A stretch of 64,000 nt of DNA, from NCBI RefSeq assembly GCF_900101045.1, contig NZ_FNFN01000002.1:1-64000 (forward strand), read 5' to 3'. The translations under genes were made by a program, and so were the position numbers. Shown here piece by piece: positions 42,203-50,577 of the stretch (the stretch's first letter is position 1; the number at the start of each line of letters is the position of its first letter). A model generated the notes under the pieces. The model saw nothing but the letters and a program-made list of their open reading frames with translations. It did no database searches and was not told where the DNA came from. Source of the stretch: Nocardioides sp. YR527. GTDB taxonomy: Bacteria > Actinomycetota > Actinomycetes > Propionibacteriales > Nocardioidaceae.

Positions 42203-42862
42203 ATGTTCACTCGAATCACGTCCTTCTCCCGCCGCGTACGCCGCGGGGTCCTCGCCCATCGACGCCTGCTGGCGTTCCTGCTGACCGCTGCGGCGGTCGC
42301 GATCGGGTTCTCGGCCACCCGACCGGACCCACCCGACACCTCGACGATGGCGGTGGCCTCCCGAGATCTGCCGGTCGGCACGGTTCTCACCGCCGCCGAC
42401 CTCACCGACGTCTCGACCGACCCCGCCAACGTGCCCGTCGACATCGCCGAAGCGCCGCTCGGTGAGCGCCTCGCGGCACCCCTGCGGCGCGGCGAACCCG
42501 TCACCGACGTACGCCTCGTCGGCCCGGAGCTGACCGAGGGACACCCCGACCTGGTGGCCGTCCCGGTCCGGCTTCCCGACGCCGAGATGGCCGGGTTGCT
42601 CCGCGTCGGCGACACCGTGGACCTCTACGCCACCGACCCCGCCACCGCCGAGACCGCCCAGGTCACCACCGACACGCTGATCCTCAGCCTCCCTCAAGCC
42701 GCGGAGCCGAGCCGGGATGATTCCATGGCACAGGGAAAGACCGAAGGGTTTGGCGACGCGTTCACTTCGGCGGGGCGTCTGGTCATCGTCGGAGTCGCCG
42801 AGAAGAGCGTCGAGGACGTCACATCAGCAGGGGTGGGTGGCTACCTCACCTTCGCCTACTGA
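42203..42862 (+). CDS. SAF-domain (CpaB/RcpC-like) protein
   Basis: 219 residues. One membrane helix near the N-terminus (about 21-37), then a SAF domain (MAVASRDLPVGTVLTAADL) as in the pilus protein CpaB/RcpC and in flagellar FlgA. No tad pilus genes are nearby, so a role in pilus assembly is uncertain; many actinobacteria carry such a stand-alone protein between FmdB and MscL. Expected location is the membrane with the SAF domain outside. Confidence 0.82.
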   Translation: MFTRITSFSRRVRRGVLAHRRLLAFLLTAAAVAIGFSATRPDPPDTSTMAVASRDLPVGTVLTAADLTDVSTDPANVPVDIAEAPLGERLAAPLRRGEPVTDVRLVGPELTEGHPDLVAVPVRLPDAEMAGLLRVGDTVDLYATDPATAETAQVTTDTLILSLPQAAEPSRDDSMAQGKTEGFGDAFTSAGRLVIVGVAEKSVEDVTSAGVGGYLTFAY

Positions 42863-42929
42863 CGGCCTACGCACGCCACATCCGGGGTCTCCTTCACCTC
42901 ACACAATGAGCAACAGGAGAAAGCAAGAC

Positions 42930-43280
42930 ATGGACGGTTTCAAGAAATTCCTGCTCCAGGGCGACCTGATCAAGCTGGCCGTGGCCTTCATCATGGGCGC
43001 CGCCTTCGCGTCCGTGGTCACCGCGACGGTCGACGTCATCATGGACCTGCTCGGCAAGATCGGCGGCACGCCGGACTTCTCGAACTACGAGCCGGGCGGC
43101 GTCAGCCTCGGCGCGTGGCTGACCGCTTTCATCGCCTTCCTCATCATGGCCGCGGTCGTCTACTTCTTGATCGTGAAGCCCTACACCGCCGCCAAGGAGC
43201 GCTACTTCCCGGACCCCGAGCCCGGCGAGACCGAGATCGACATCCTCAAGCAGATCCGCGACAGCCTCAGCGCTCGCTGA
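42930..43280 (+). CDS. mscL: Large-conductance mechanosensitive channel
   Basis: 116 residues from ATG 42930 (AGGAG at 42914-42918). The alternative ATG 42906 has no ribosome site and would lengthen the normal MscL start. Family features: amphipathic N-terminus (DGFKKFLLQGDLIKLAV), TM1 with the gate region, an extracellular loop, TM2 (FIAFLIMAAVVYFLIV) and a C-terminal helical bundle. It opens under hypo-osmotic tension to release solutes. It is convergent with the next gene across a shared hairpin. Confidence 0.92.
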   Translation: MDGFKKFLLQGDLIKLAVAFIMGAAFASVVTATVDVIMDLLGKIGGTPDFSNYEPGGVSLGAWLTAFIAFLIMAAVVYFLIVKPYTAAKERYFPDPEPGETEIDILKQIRDSLSAR

Positions 43281-43320
43281 CGCACTCGCGCCAGAACGGA
43301 TTGCCTCGGGCTCCGCTTCG

Positions 43321-43360
43321 GCAGGTGCCGTCTCACCCACCGTGGTGAGGCGGCACCTGC
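43321..43360. terminator. Bidirectional terminator hairpin between mscL and the small acidic gene
   Basis: GCAGGTGCCG (43321-43330) pairs with CGGCACCTGC (43351-43360), extended inward by CTCACC/GGTGAG. The stem overlaps the 3' end of the minus-strand gene and lies 40 bp past the mscL stop, so it can end transcripts from both sides. Confidence 0.7.
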
Positions 43361-43536
43361 GATTTCAGCCAACGGTCCGACGCCGACTCCTCCGACTCCG
43401 CCGACGACTCCCGCTCGTCGCTGGTCGTCTCGGGAAGTACGTCACCGAAGATCCGCGCCAGCCGCTGCTTGCGCTTCCACTCCGGCTCCTCCGGCTCGTC
43501 CGGCCCTGCCGGCTCGGACGAGGTGTCCTCAGCCAT
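43333..43536 (-). CDS. Small conserved acidic protein, function unknown
   Basis: 67 residues, strongly acidic at both ends with a basic central segment (PEWKRKQRLARIFGDVLPETT) that looks conserved, and a closing WLKSQVPPHHG. No membrane segment. Its start overlaps the stop of the LCP gene (TGATG), so it is translated together with it and may work with envelope assembly. The gene's 3' end forms part of the terminator hairpin. Confidence 0.72.
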   Translation of the reverse strand: MAEDTSSEPAGPDEPEEPEWKRKQRLARIFGDVLPETTSDERESSAESEESASDRWLKSQVPPHHGG

Positions 43537-45656
43537 CAGCAGAGACCTGCGCGCTCGCGTGCCGCCTTCGCCTCTTCGGCGATCTGGGCGAGCTCCTCCT
43601 CGGAAGCACCACTGCTGGCACCACCCGAGGCGGTGTCCGACTCGCCGGTCGCGGCCTCGTCGCCGGGTGACGTTTCCGCCGTCTCACCGTCGGTCGCGGT
43701 GTCGTCCGGAGCTGCGTCGCCGTCGCCCGAGCTCTCGCTCTTCTTGCCCGAGGCCTCGCCTGCGTCCAGAGCCCCGGCGGCGATCTTCTTGGTCAGCGGC
43801 TTGTCGTTCGCGATCGCCCTGAAGACGTTCTTCGCCTTCTCCTCGTCGAGGACGACGGTCGCTTCCGGGTTCTGAGGATCGGCGACCGTGGGGATGGTGA
43901 GGAACTTGATGTTCTCCATCCCGATGCTCTGGAAGCCAGCCCCGATCTTGGCCATCGTCTCGAGGTTGTCCTTGAGCCCTTCGTCCATGGTCAGGCCCTT
44001 GGTAGCGGCGTTCAGGAAGCTGAGCACCTTCGTCGGGCTGGTCAGGGTGTCGCCGGAGAGCAGCTTGGCCGCCATCGACCCGATGAACGCCTGTTGGCGC
44101 TTGGACCGATCGAGGTCACCACCATCCCCCAGGCCATGCCGCAAGCGCACGTAGTTGAGCGCTTGCTTGCCGGTCAGCTTCTGCTCACCAGCGTCGAAGT
44201 GAGCGCCGGTGTACTTGTCGTCGACCTCTTCAGGAAGGCATACGTCGACCCCGTCGATGGCATCGACCATGCCCTTGAAGCTCGCGAAGTCGACCACCAC
44301 GAGGTGGTTGACGGTGATGTCGCACTTCTCGCCGCACATCTCGCTCGCCACGGACTCCAACTGCTCGACCGTGCAGGTCGGACCCGCGGTCGCGTAGGCA
44401 GCATTCCACCGCACGTACTCGGCTGGGGACGTCTCGCCGTCCTCGGTCTTGCAGGAGGGACGGTCCACCATCGTGTCGCGCGGGATGGAGACCCCGTAGG
44501 CGAACTTCCGGTTGGCGGACAGGTGCAGCAGGATGTTGGTGTCCGAACCACCACCGCTCTCGCCGTCGACGCCACATCCCTTGCAGTCACGACTGTCCGA
44601 ACCCATCACGAGGATGTTGATCGGCTCCTTCGGGCCGACGTCAGCAGCCTCTTCGCCGAGGCTGACGGTGCTGATGTTCGACCGCAGACTGCGGTAGGTG
44701 TAGACCGTGAAGAGCCCGACGATCAGCGCCAGCACGAGCAGAGTCGAGCTGAGCACCTGCCACACGCTGATCCGCGGCTTGTCGCGGTCATCGCGCTCGT
44801 CCTCCGGATACGGGGCGTAGGGCTGCTGGTAGCCATCCTCGGGCGGATACTCGTCATAGGGCTCGTCGTCATAGCCGGCTGCATACGCAGCGCCCCGACG
44901 GCCCGGGGCGGGATAGGCCTCGTGGCGGGCCTCGTGCAGCTCGTCGCGCGAGGACGTACGCCCTCGGGGCCGGTCGGCCGGATCAGGCCGGGGCGCGACC
45001 GCGGTCGCGCCGGGGTCGTTCCAGTCGAACTCGCGAGCAGCCGGCGGAGCGAGCTGCTGGTCGGGGGCCTTGGGCGCGGGAGGAGCGGGGTGAGGATCCT
45101 GGCGGTACCACTCCTGCGCAGGCGCGACCGCGGTCTCCTCGGCGGAGGGAGCCGCGGCCGGCGGCGGAGGTATTCGGCGCGCGGGGCGCGGGGTCTCGCG
45201 TAGCGGCGGCGCTACGGCCGTCACGTCCGGGGCGTTCCACTCCTGCGGCACGGGCGGCGCAGGCGAGGGACCCGGGTTGCCACGGCCCAACGCCTGATAG
45301 CGCTCGGCCCGGGTCGGCTCTCTACGCACCGGTTCGGCGCGCGGCTGCTCGACGGCGGGCGGCTCCGGCAGCGCCGGCTCCTGACGAGCGGCCCGGCGGC
45401 CACCGCCCGATGATCCCGGCCCGGGAGGCGGCGGCGACACGAACTCGGACTGCGGACGCGCGGCCCGCCGGCCACCACCGGGCTCCGCCGACGGCTGGTC
45501 GGTCGGTACGTCGGCCACCCGAGCACCACGACCCGACGGAGTCCCCCCGGACTCGTCGTTCGCAGGCTCGTCGGCGCCGTACATCCACTCGAATCCGGAC
45601 ACGCCGGAGCCTGAATCCGCACCCCCACGTCGGGGAGGCATGGAGGAGTCAGGCAT
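43536..45656 (-). CDS. LytR-CpsA-Psr (LCP) family cell-wall glycopolymer ligase
   Basis: 706 residues. A very long cytoplasmic N-terminus (about 300 residues, rich in Pro, Arg, Ala and Tyr) precedes one membrane helix (ISVWQVLSSTLLVLALIVGL). The outer LCP domain follows: ILVMGSDSRD, then VSIPRDTMVD, and LNYVRLRHGLGDGGDLDRSKRQQ with the conserved Arg residues. A Ser/Glu/Asp-rich tail ends the protein. LCP enzymes attach teichoic-acid-like or arabinogalactan polymers to peptidoglycan. The long repetitive N-terminus is larger than usual and could be a phosphorylation or protein-binding region. Confidence 0.9.
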   Translation of the reverse strand: MPDSSMPPRRGGADSGSGVSGFEWMYGADEPANDESGGTPSGRGARVADVPTDQPSAEPGGGRRAARPQSEFVSPPPPGPGSSGGGRRAARQEPALPEPPAVEQPRAEPVRREPTRAERYQALGRGNPGPSPAPPVPQEWNAPDVTAVAPPLRETPRPARRIPPPPAAAPSAEETAVAPAQEWYRQDPHPAPPAPKAPDQQLAPPAAREFDWNDPGATAVAPRPDPADRPRGRTSSRDELHEARHEAYPAPGRRGAAYAAGYDDEPYDEYPPEDGYQQPYAPYPEDERDDRDKPRISVWQVLSSTLLVLALIVGLFTVYTYRSLRSNISTVSLGEEAADVGPKEPINILVMGSDSRDCKGCGVDGESGGGSDTNILLHLSANRKFAYGVSIPRDTMVDRPSCKTEDGETSPAEYVRWNAAYATAGPTCTVEQLESVASEMCGEKCDITVNHLVVVDFASFKGMVDAIDGVDVCLPEEVDDKYTGAHFDAGEQKLTGKQALNYVRLRHGLGDGGDLDRSKRQQAFIGSMAAKLLSGDTLTSPTKVLSFLNAATKGLTMDEGLKDNLETMAKIGAGFQSIGMENIKFLTIPTVADPQNPEATVVLDEEKAKNVFRAIANDKPLTKKIAAGALDAGEASGKKSESSGDGDAAPDDTATDGETAETSPGDEAATGESDTASGGASSGASEEELAQIAEEAKAARERAGLC

Positions 45657-45695
45657 AGATCACCGTCATTCGTCGCTGGACTTCGGGGGGATTCG

Positions 45696-45719
45696 GGTTG
45701 AGTCGACGGTGACTCAACC
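45696..45719. promoter_or_regulatory. 9-bp inverted repeat upstream of the LCP gene
   Basis: GGTTGAGTC (45696-45704) and GACTCAACC (45711-45719) form a perfect inverted repeat with a 6-bp spacer, about 40 bp before the LCP start. It has no T-run, so it looks more like an operator than a terminator. Confidence 0.45.
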
Positions 45720-45805
45720 TACGCGAGCGCACCAAGTTTGGCCCCTCACCGCATCGAACCCCAAACCGTAGTATTACCCGCCACCATGGCAAGATATCCG
45801 CGAAT

Positions 45806-45881
45806 GCCCCAGTAGCTCAGTGGATAGAGCAGCCGCCTCCTAAGCGAAAGGTCGCAAGTTCGACTCTTGCCTGGGGCACCA
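45806..45881 (+). tRNA. tRNA-Arg(CCU)
   Basis: 73-base cloverleaf plus encoded CCA. Acceptor GCCCCAG/CTGGGGC, D arm GCTC...GAGC, anticodon loop CTCCTAA (anticodon CCT), T arm GCAAG-TTCGACT-CTTGC. The anticodon stem GCCGC/GCGAA pairs only at its inner three positions; the outer two are G-A and C-A mismatches. All other stems pair fully, so it is probably functional. Confidence 0.9.
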
Positions 45882-45888
45882 GAAGACC

Positions 45889-47094
45889 TCAAGAGAACAG
45901 CTTCTGCAGCCGCCCGACGCCCTCGACGAGGTCGTCGTCGCCCAGCGCGTAGGAGAGCCGCAGGTAGCCCGGAGTGCCGAACGCCTCGCCCGGGACGACC
46001 GCGACCTCGGCCTCGTCGAGGATGTAGGCCGCCAGGTCGGCCGAGGTGTCGATGACCCGGCCGTCGTACGACTTCCCGAGCAGCCCCTTGACCGACGGGT
46101 AGACGTAGAACGCACCTTCCGGGGTCGGGCAGTAGACGCCGTCGATCTCGTTGAGCATCGCGACGATCGTCTGCCGGCGCCGGTCGAAGGCGACCTTCAT
46201 CTCGTCGACCGCGGTCAGGTCACCGACGAGGGCCGCGATGGCGGCGCGCTGGGAGACGTTCGAGACGTTGGAGGTCGCGTGGCTCTGCAGGTTGGTCGCG
46301 GCCTTGACGAGGTCGGTGGGGCCGACCAGCCAGCCGACCCGCCAGCCCGTCATCGCGTACGTCTTGGCGACCCCGTTCACGATGACGCAGTGGTCCCGCA
46401 GCGAGGGACAGAGGACGGGCAGGGAGCCGGTCGAGACGCCGTCGTAGAGGAGGTGCTCGTAGATCTCGTCGGTCAGCACCCACAGCTCGTGCTCCTCGAC
46501 CCAGGCGCCGATGGCCCGGATCTCGTCCGCGGTGTAGACGGCGCCGGTCGGGTTCGACGGGGAGACGAAGAGGAGCACCTTGGTGCGCTCGGTGCGCGCC
46601 GCCTCGAGCTGCTCGACGGTGACCTTGTAGTCCTGGGTCTCGTCGGCTACCACCTCGACGGCGACGCCCCCGGCGAGCTGGATCGACTCGGGGTAGGTGG
46701 TCCAGTAGGGCGCCGGGACGATCACCTCGTCGCCCGGGTCGAGCATGGTCGCGAAGGCCGAGTAGATGGCCTGCTTGCCGCCGTTGGAGACCAGGACCTG
46801 CGCCGGCGTGATCTCCAGCCCCGAGTCACGAAGGGTCTTCTCGACGATGGCCTGCTTGAGCTCCGGCAGACCCCCGGCGGGCGTGTAGCGGTGGTTCTTC
46901 GGGTCACGCGCGGCCTCGACGGCGGCGTCGACGACGTAGTCCGGGGTCGGGAAGTCGGGCTCGCCGGCGCCGAACCCGATGACCGGGCGGCCCTCCGCCT
47001 TGAGCGCCTTGGCCCTGGCGTCGACCTTGAGCGTGGCGGACTCGGCGATGGCGCCGATACGGGCGGAGACGCGGCGGTCACGAGGCGAAGTCAT
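45889..47094 (-). CDS. Class I pyridoxal-phosphate aminotransferase (aspartate aminotransferase type)
   Basis: 401 residues. Readable marks are the substrate-specific [12 protein letters not shown] near the N-terminus, [10 protein letters not shown], the PLP-binding Tyr/Asp region [11 protein letters not shown], the Schiff-base Lys in [14 protein letters not shown], and the C-terminal Arg in PGYLRLSYA. The Ib subgroup aspartate aminotransferases have these motifs. It converts aspartate and 2-oxoglutarate to oxaloacetate and glutamate; some relatives accept aromatic amino acids or prephenate. Convergent with tRNA-Arg. Confidence 0.92.
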   Translation of the reverse strand: MTSPRDRRVSARIGAIAESATLKVDARAKALKAEGRPVIGFGAGEPDFPTPDYVVDAAVEAARDPKNHRYTPAGGLPELKQAIVEKTLRDSGLEITPAQVLVSNGGKQAIYSAFATMLDPGDEVIVPAPYWTTYPESIQLAGGVAVEVVADETQDYKVTVEQLEAARTERTKVLLFVSPSNPTGAVYTADEIRAIGAWVEEHELWVLTDEIYEHLLYDGVSTGSLPVLCPSLRDHCVIVNGVAKTYAMTGWRVGWLVGPTDLVKAATNLQSHATSNVSNVSQRAAIAALVGDLTAVDEMKVAFDRRRQTIVAMLNEIDGVYCPTPEGAFYVYPSVKGLLGKSYDGRVIDTSADLAAYILDEAEVAVVPGEAFGTPGYLRLSYALGDDDLVEGVGRLQKLFS

Positions 47095-47115
47095 AGCGCA
47101 GATCCTAGGTCGGCC

Positions 47116-47787
47116 TCAGCCGGGCAGCTGAAGCCCGGCCATCAGCGCCTGGCGGCTGGCGCGTACGTGCTCCCGCATCACCCGCTCGGCGCTGTCGCCG
47201 TCCTTGGCGATGATGAGCTCGAGGACGAGGTGGTGCTCGCGGTCGGACTGGAGAGCCCGCCCGGGTTGGCTGAGCGAGGTCGTGACCAGGCGGGCGTAGG
47301 CGAGCTGGTTCATCAGGGTCCGGTAGTGGGACTCGAGCTTGCCGTTGTCGGCGCCGCGGATCAGCAGGTCGTGGAACTCGCCGACCAGTCGGGCGTAGGT
47401 GTCCCGGTCGTCGCGGGCGACCGCGGCGTCGGCCTCGCGGAGGTTCTCCTCCAGCGCGTCGACCTCGGGCACCCGGCCCCGCTGCGCCAGCAGCCGGGCG
47501 GCGGCCCCCTCGAGCAGCTCCTTCATCTCGAAGAGCTCGGTGATCTCCCGACGGGACGGCGTGGTGACGAAGGTGCCGACCCGCGGGCGCACCTCGACCA
47601 GACCTTCGGTCTGCAGCTGCTTGAGCGCCTCGCGCACCGGGGTGCGGCTCACCCCGAACTCCTCGGCGAGCGCGAGCTCGGACAGCGGCGCGCCCGGGTC
47701 GATCGCACCGGTGATGATGCGCTCACGGAGCCCCTCTATGACGCGGCCCTGCATCAGGCTCGACGTCCCGTTCGGACGTGCACTCAT
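47116..47787 (-). CDS. GntR-family (FCD) transcriptional regulator
   Basis: 223 residues. Winged helix-turn-helix of the FadR subfamily (LALAEEFGVSRTPVREALKQLQTEG) and an all-helical FCD ligand domain with metal-binding His residues (EFHDLL ... EHHLVLELI). Last gene of the minus-strand operon with flavin reductase, SnoaL protein and BCCT transporter. FadR/VanR-type regulators commonly bind TTGTATACAA-like palindromes. Matching repeats in the shared promoter region at 50391-50577 make it the probable local regulator. Confidence 0.9.
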   Translation of the reverse strand: MSARPNGTSSLMQGRVIEGLRERIITGAIDPGAPLSELALAEEFGVSRTPVREALKQLQTEGLVEVRPRVGTFVTTPSRREITELFEMKELLEGAAARLLAQRGRVPEVDALEENLREADAAVARDDRDTYARLVGEFHDLLIRGADNGKLESHYRTLMNQLAYARLVTTSLSQPGRALQSDREHHLVLELIIAKDGDSAERVMREHVRASRQALMAGLQLPG

Positions 47788-47808
47788 CCGACTCTCCCCC
47801 TGTGGTCG

Positions 47809-48306
47809 TCAGCCCAGGCTCGGCAGCGCCGAGCCGTCGAAGAACTGGCCGGAACTGTAAACCATCGCGGCCCGCTCGGAGGCCGTGGCGTGAAGGACGC
47901 GGCAGATGAACACGGTGTGCGTGCTGGCCTGCAGCCGCTCCCGGATCTCGACCTCCATCTGCGCGCTGCTGCGCTCGATGAGGGGGCTGCCGTGCGGCCC
48001 GGGGACCCAGTCGACCTGCGCGAACTTGTCCGGCGACTTGCCGGCGAACACGTTGACGACGTCGAGCTGGTCGACCGAGAGGATGTTGATCGCCAGGTGG
48101 TCGGTCGTATAGAGGCAGTCGTGCGTGGAGGACGTACGTTGCACGCAGATCATCACCGTCGGCGGATCGAGCGAGATGCTGGCGAACGCGTTGACCGCCA
48201 GGCCGCGAGGCGTCTCCTCGTCCATCGCCGTCACGACGGTGACACCGGTGACGAACTTCCGGTTGACCTGCTTCATGGTGTCGAGGTCGGGGCTTACGAC
48301 GGTCAT
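47809..48306 (-). CDS. Flavin reductase-like protein (partner of the luciferase-like monooxygenase)
   Basis: 165 residues with the FMN-binding split-barrel fold: FVTGVTVVTAMDEETPRGLAVNAFASISLDPP is the family's N-terminal block (only partly quoted positions: about residues 18-50). It uses NAD(P)H to make reduced FMN or FAD for a monooxygenase. The only candidate partner here is the LLM-type enzyme at 54169-55212. It starts 1 bp after the SnoaL gene stop in the same operon. Confidence 0.87.
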   Translation of the reverse strand: MTVVSPDLDTMKQVNRKFVTGVTVVTAMDEETPRGLAVNAFASISLDPPTVMICVQRTSSTHDCLYTTDHLAINILSVDQLDVVNVFAGKSPDKFAQVDWVPGPHGSPLIERSSAQMEVEIRERLQASTHTVFICRVLHATASERAAMVYSSGQFFDGSALPSLG

Positions 48307-48307
48307 C

Positions 48308-48739
48308 TCAGTTGTCCTCTCCGACGTGGATGATGCCGAGGGCGGCCAGGAGCGCCCGCGGGTCCCAGGTGACGTGCTCCTCGACGATGAGGCCGTCCTC
48401 GAAGCGGGCGAAGGTCGCGCCGCTCACCACGACCTTCTTCCGGGTCGGCGGCACGCCCAGGAAGCCGTGCGTGTGGGTGCCGGTGCTGTGCCACCGGATC
48501 GCCGCCAGGTCGCCCTCGACGACGACGTCGTCGACGGTCGTGACCAGGTCGGGGAAGGAGGAGCGGGTCGTGAGGATCATCGCCTTGAGCGCCTCGAGGT
48601 CCTGTGCCTCGGTGTTTCCGCTGGTCACCCGGCGGTAGGAGGGTGCGATGAGCTCGTCGAGCGCGCCGACCTCCCCGTCGTCCCAGGCGGCACCCCAGGC
48701 CGTCACGATCGCCCGGCGGCGGGCTTCGGGGTCATGCAT
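48308..48739 (-). CDS. SnoaL-like (NTF2-fold) protein
   Basis: 143 residues with the alpha-beta cone fold of SnoaL/ester-cyclase-like proteins: AWGAAWDDGEVGALDELIAPSYRR at the N-terminus, WHSTGTHTHGFLG and the C-terminal HVTWDPRALLAALG. Such proteins catalyse isomerisation, dehydration or cyclisation of small substrates, often with conserved Asp/His pairs. Its role in this pathway is unknown; a lactone or enamide intermediate is a plausible substrate. It overlaps the transporter stop by 8 bp. Confidence 0.8.
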   Translation of the reverse strand: MHDPEARRRAIVTAWGAAWDDGEVGALDELIAPSYRRVTSGNTEAQDLEALKAMILTTRSSFPDLVTTVDDVVVEGDLAAIRWHSTGTHTHGFLGVPPTRKKVVVSGATFARFEDGLIVEEHVTWDPRALLAALGIIHVGEDN

Positions 48740-50330
48740 CGTGGTTCTCCTTCAGGTTGGAGCGGGCGGCCCTCCGGTCGGCGGAGAGCTCCTTGTAGAA
48801 GGCGACCGCAAGCCCGGCGATGATCACCAGGAACGGCAGCGAGGTGACGATCACGGTGTTCTGCAGCGCGCTCAGTCCGCCGGCCAGCATGAGGACGATG
48901 GCGGTGATGCCGGTGAGGACGCCCCACAGGATCAAGACCCAGCGGCGCGGGTCGAGCGAGCCCTTGGAGGTCATCATCGACAGGACGTACGTGTTGGCGT
49001 CGGCGCCCGAGACGAAGAACATGACCACCAGCAGGATCGCGATCGCCGAGGTGAGGCCGGCCAGCGGGAAGTGGTCGAGGGTCGCGAAGAAGGCGCTGTT
49101 GATGTCGGTCGCGGTCTGCTGGGCGATGTCACCGCCCTCGTAGAGGTCGATGTGGATCGCGGTGCCGCCGAAGACGGTGAACCAGGTGAAGAAGACGACG
49201 CTCGGGACCACCAGCACACCCACGATGAAGCCGCGGATCGTACGTCCCTTGGAGATGCGCGCGAGGAAGACGCCGACGAAGGCGCCCCAGGACACCCACC
49301 AGGCCATCATGAAGTAGGTCCACCACTGCATCCACTCCAGGCCGCCGAAGGCGGTGCCCTGCAGGCTCATCCGGAAGAAGTCGCTGGCCCACATGCCGAT
49401 CGACTCGGTGTAGAGGTTGGCCACGAACACGGTCGGACCGACGACGAGGACGAAGACGAAGAGCGCCACGGCGAGGACCGAGCTGGCCTGGCTGAGGTAT
49501 TTGATGCCCTTGCTGACCCCGGTGACCGCCGACATCGTGAAGACGGCGGTGACCACGGCGATGATCAGGACCTGACTGACCGAGGTGACGGGCATGCCGA
49601 AGAGGCGCGCCAGACCGTTGTTGACCTGCAGCGCCCCCAGGCCGAGCGAGGTGGTGGTCCCGAACAGGGTCGAGAAGACGGCGAGGACGTCGATCAGCTT
49701 GCCGATCGGCCCGTTCACCCGCTCGCCGAGCAGCGGGTAGAACAGCTGGCTGACCAGCGTCGGACGGCCCTTGCGGTAGGTCGAGTAGGCGATCGCGAGC
49801 CCGAAGATGGCGAAGATCGCCCAGGCCTGCAGACCCCAGTCGAAGTAGGAGTACTGCATCGCGCGCACCGCGGCCGCCGGGGTGTTGGGGTCAGCCAGGC
49901 CGTGCGGCGGGGTGGCGAGGTGCGAGATCGGCTCGGCGACGCCGTAGGACACCAGGCCGATGCCCATGACCGCGCTGAGGATCATCGCGAACCAGGTGAT
50001 GGTGCTGAACTCCGGACGGTCGTGGTCCTTGCCCAGCCTGATGTCGCCGGCCGGGCTGAACGCCAGGAACACCAGGAAGATCAGGATCGCCAGCGTCACC
50101 ACGAGGTAGGTCCAGCCGAACGTCGAGGTCACCCAGTTGAGCGAGTCGGCGGTGACGGCGTTGAGGTTGTCGGTGAACAGCACCGCCCAGGCCACGAAGA
50201 CCGCCGAGACGCCCACGCTGGCCCAGAACACCGATCCCAGCCGGTTGGCCCTGCGGTCGTCGTTCCCTGCGGACGGGGGCGGCAGCTCGTCGACGGCAAC
50301 TGCCGTCGCGGTATCGAGATGGTCGGTCAT
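48732..50330 (-). CDS. BCCT-family betaine/carnitine/choline transporter
   Basis: 532 residues from ATG 50330 (GAGGTCCCCC upstream); 12 membrane helices. The Trp-rich segment in TM8 (EWMQWWTYFMMAWWVSWGAFVGVF, quoted by position about residues 330-353) and the downstream RISKGRTIRGFI identify the family. BCCT proteins import quaternary ammonium compounds, driven by sodium or protons. In this locus the substrate is probably the compound degraded by the divergent operon, i.e. a betaine such as an N-methylated heterocyclic acid. First gene of its operon. Confidence 0.92.
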   Translation of the reverse strand: MTDHLDTATAVAVDELPPPSAGNDDRRANRLGSVFWASVGVSAVFVAWAVLFTDNLNAVTADSLNWVTSTFGWTYLVVTLAILIFLVFLAFSPAGDIRLGKDHDRPEFSTITWFAMILSAVMGIGLVSYGVAEPISHLATPPHGLADPNTPAAAVRAMQYSYFDWGLQAWAIFAIFGLAIAYSTYRKGRPTLVSQLFYPLLGERVNGPIGKLIDVLAVFSTLFGTTTSLGLGALQVNNGLARLFGMPVTSVSQVLIIAVVTAVFTMSAVTGVSKGIKYLSQASSVLAVALFVFVLVVGPTVFVANLYTESIGMWASDFFRMSLQGTAFGGLEWMQWWTYFMMAWWVSWGAFVGVFLARISKGRTIRGFIVGVLVVPSVVFFTWFTVFGGTAIHIDLYEGGDIAQQTATDINSAFFATLDHFPLAGLTSAIAILLVVMFFVSGADANTYVLSMMTSKGSLDPRRWVLILWGVLTGITAIVLMLAGGLSALQNTVIVTSLPFLVIIAGLAVAFYKELSADRRAARSNLKENHDA

Positions 50331-50390
50331 GGGGGACCTCCCCTTGTCAGAGTCGAAGTGTCGAAGTCGAGGGCCAGTCGCGATGCGCTC

Positions 50391-50577
50391 TGGCATACAA
50401 GAGGACGTTACGCACGTCACAAACCCGCTGTCAAGGGGTGGCATGCAAGCAGATGATTCCCTCTAGGCGGTTTACGTTTCCGCAGGTTAAGCACATGAGT
50501 CAGGCTCATTTCCCAGAGGCTCACCCGAACGGTCTTGACGTATGCAAGAGCGTCGTCCTATGGTCTGTTGTATGCAA
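50391..50577. promoter_or_regulatory. Shared promoter region with four TTGTATGCAA-like sites
   Basis: Sites: TGGCATACAA (50391-50400, reverse orientation, 9 of 10 matches), TGGCATGCAA (50439-50448), ACGTATGCAA (50538-50547) and TTGTATGCAA (50568-50577). The last two are exactly 30 bp apart, and the last contains the ATG of the first DUF1185 gene. The region lies between the two divergent operons. The palindromic TTGN4CAA design fits the FCD-type GntR regulator encoded at 47116-47787. Confidence 0.6.

Noticed and set aside
45840-46115. Minus-strand frame ending PRQESNLRPFA
   Set aside because: Read-through of the tRNA-Arg antisense plus the wrong frame of the aminotransferase.
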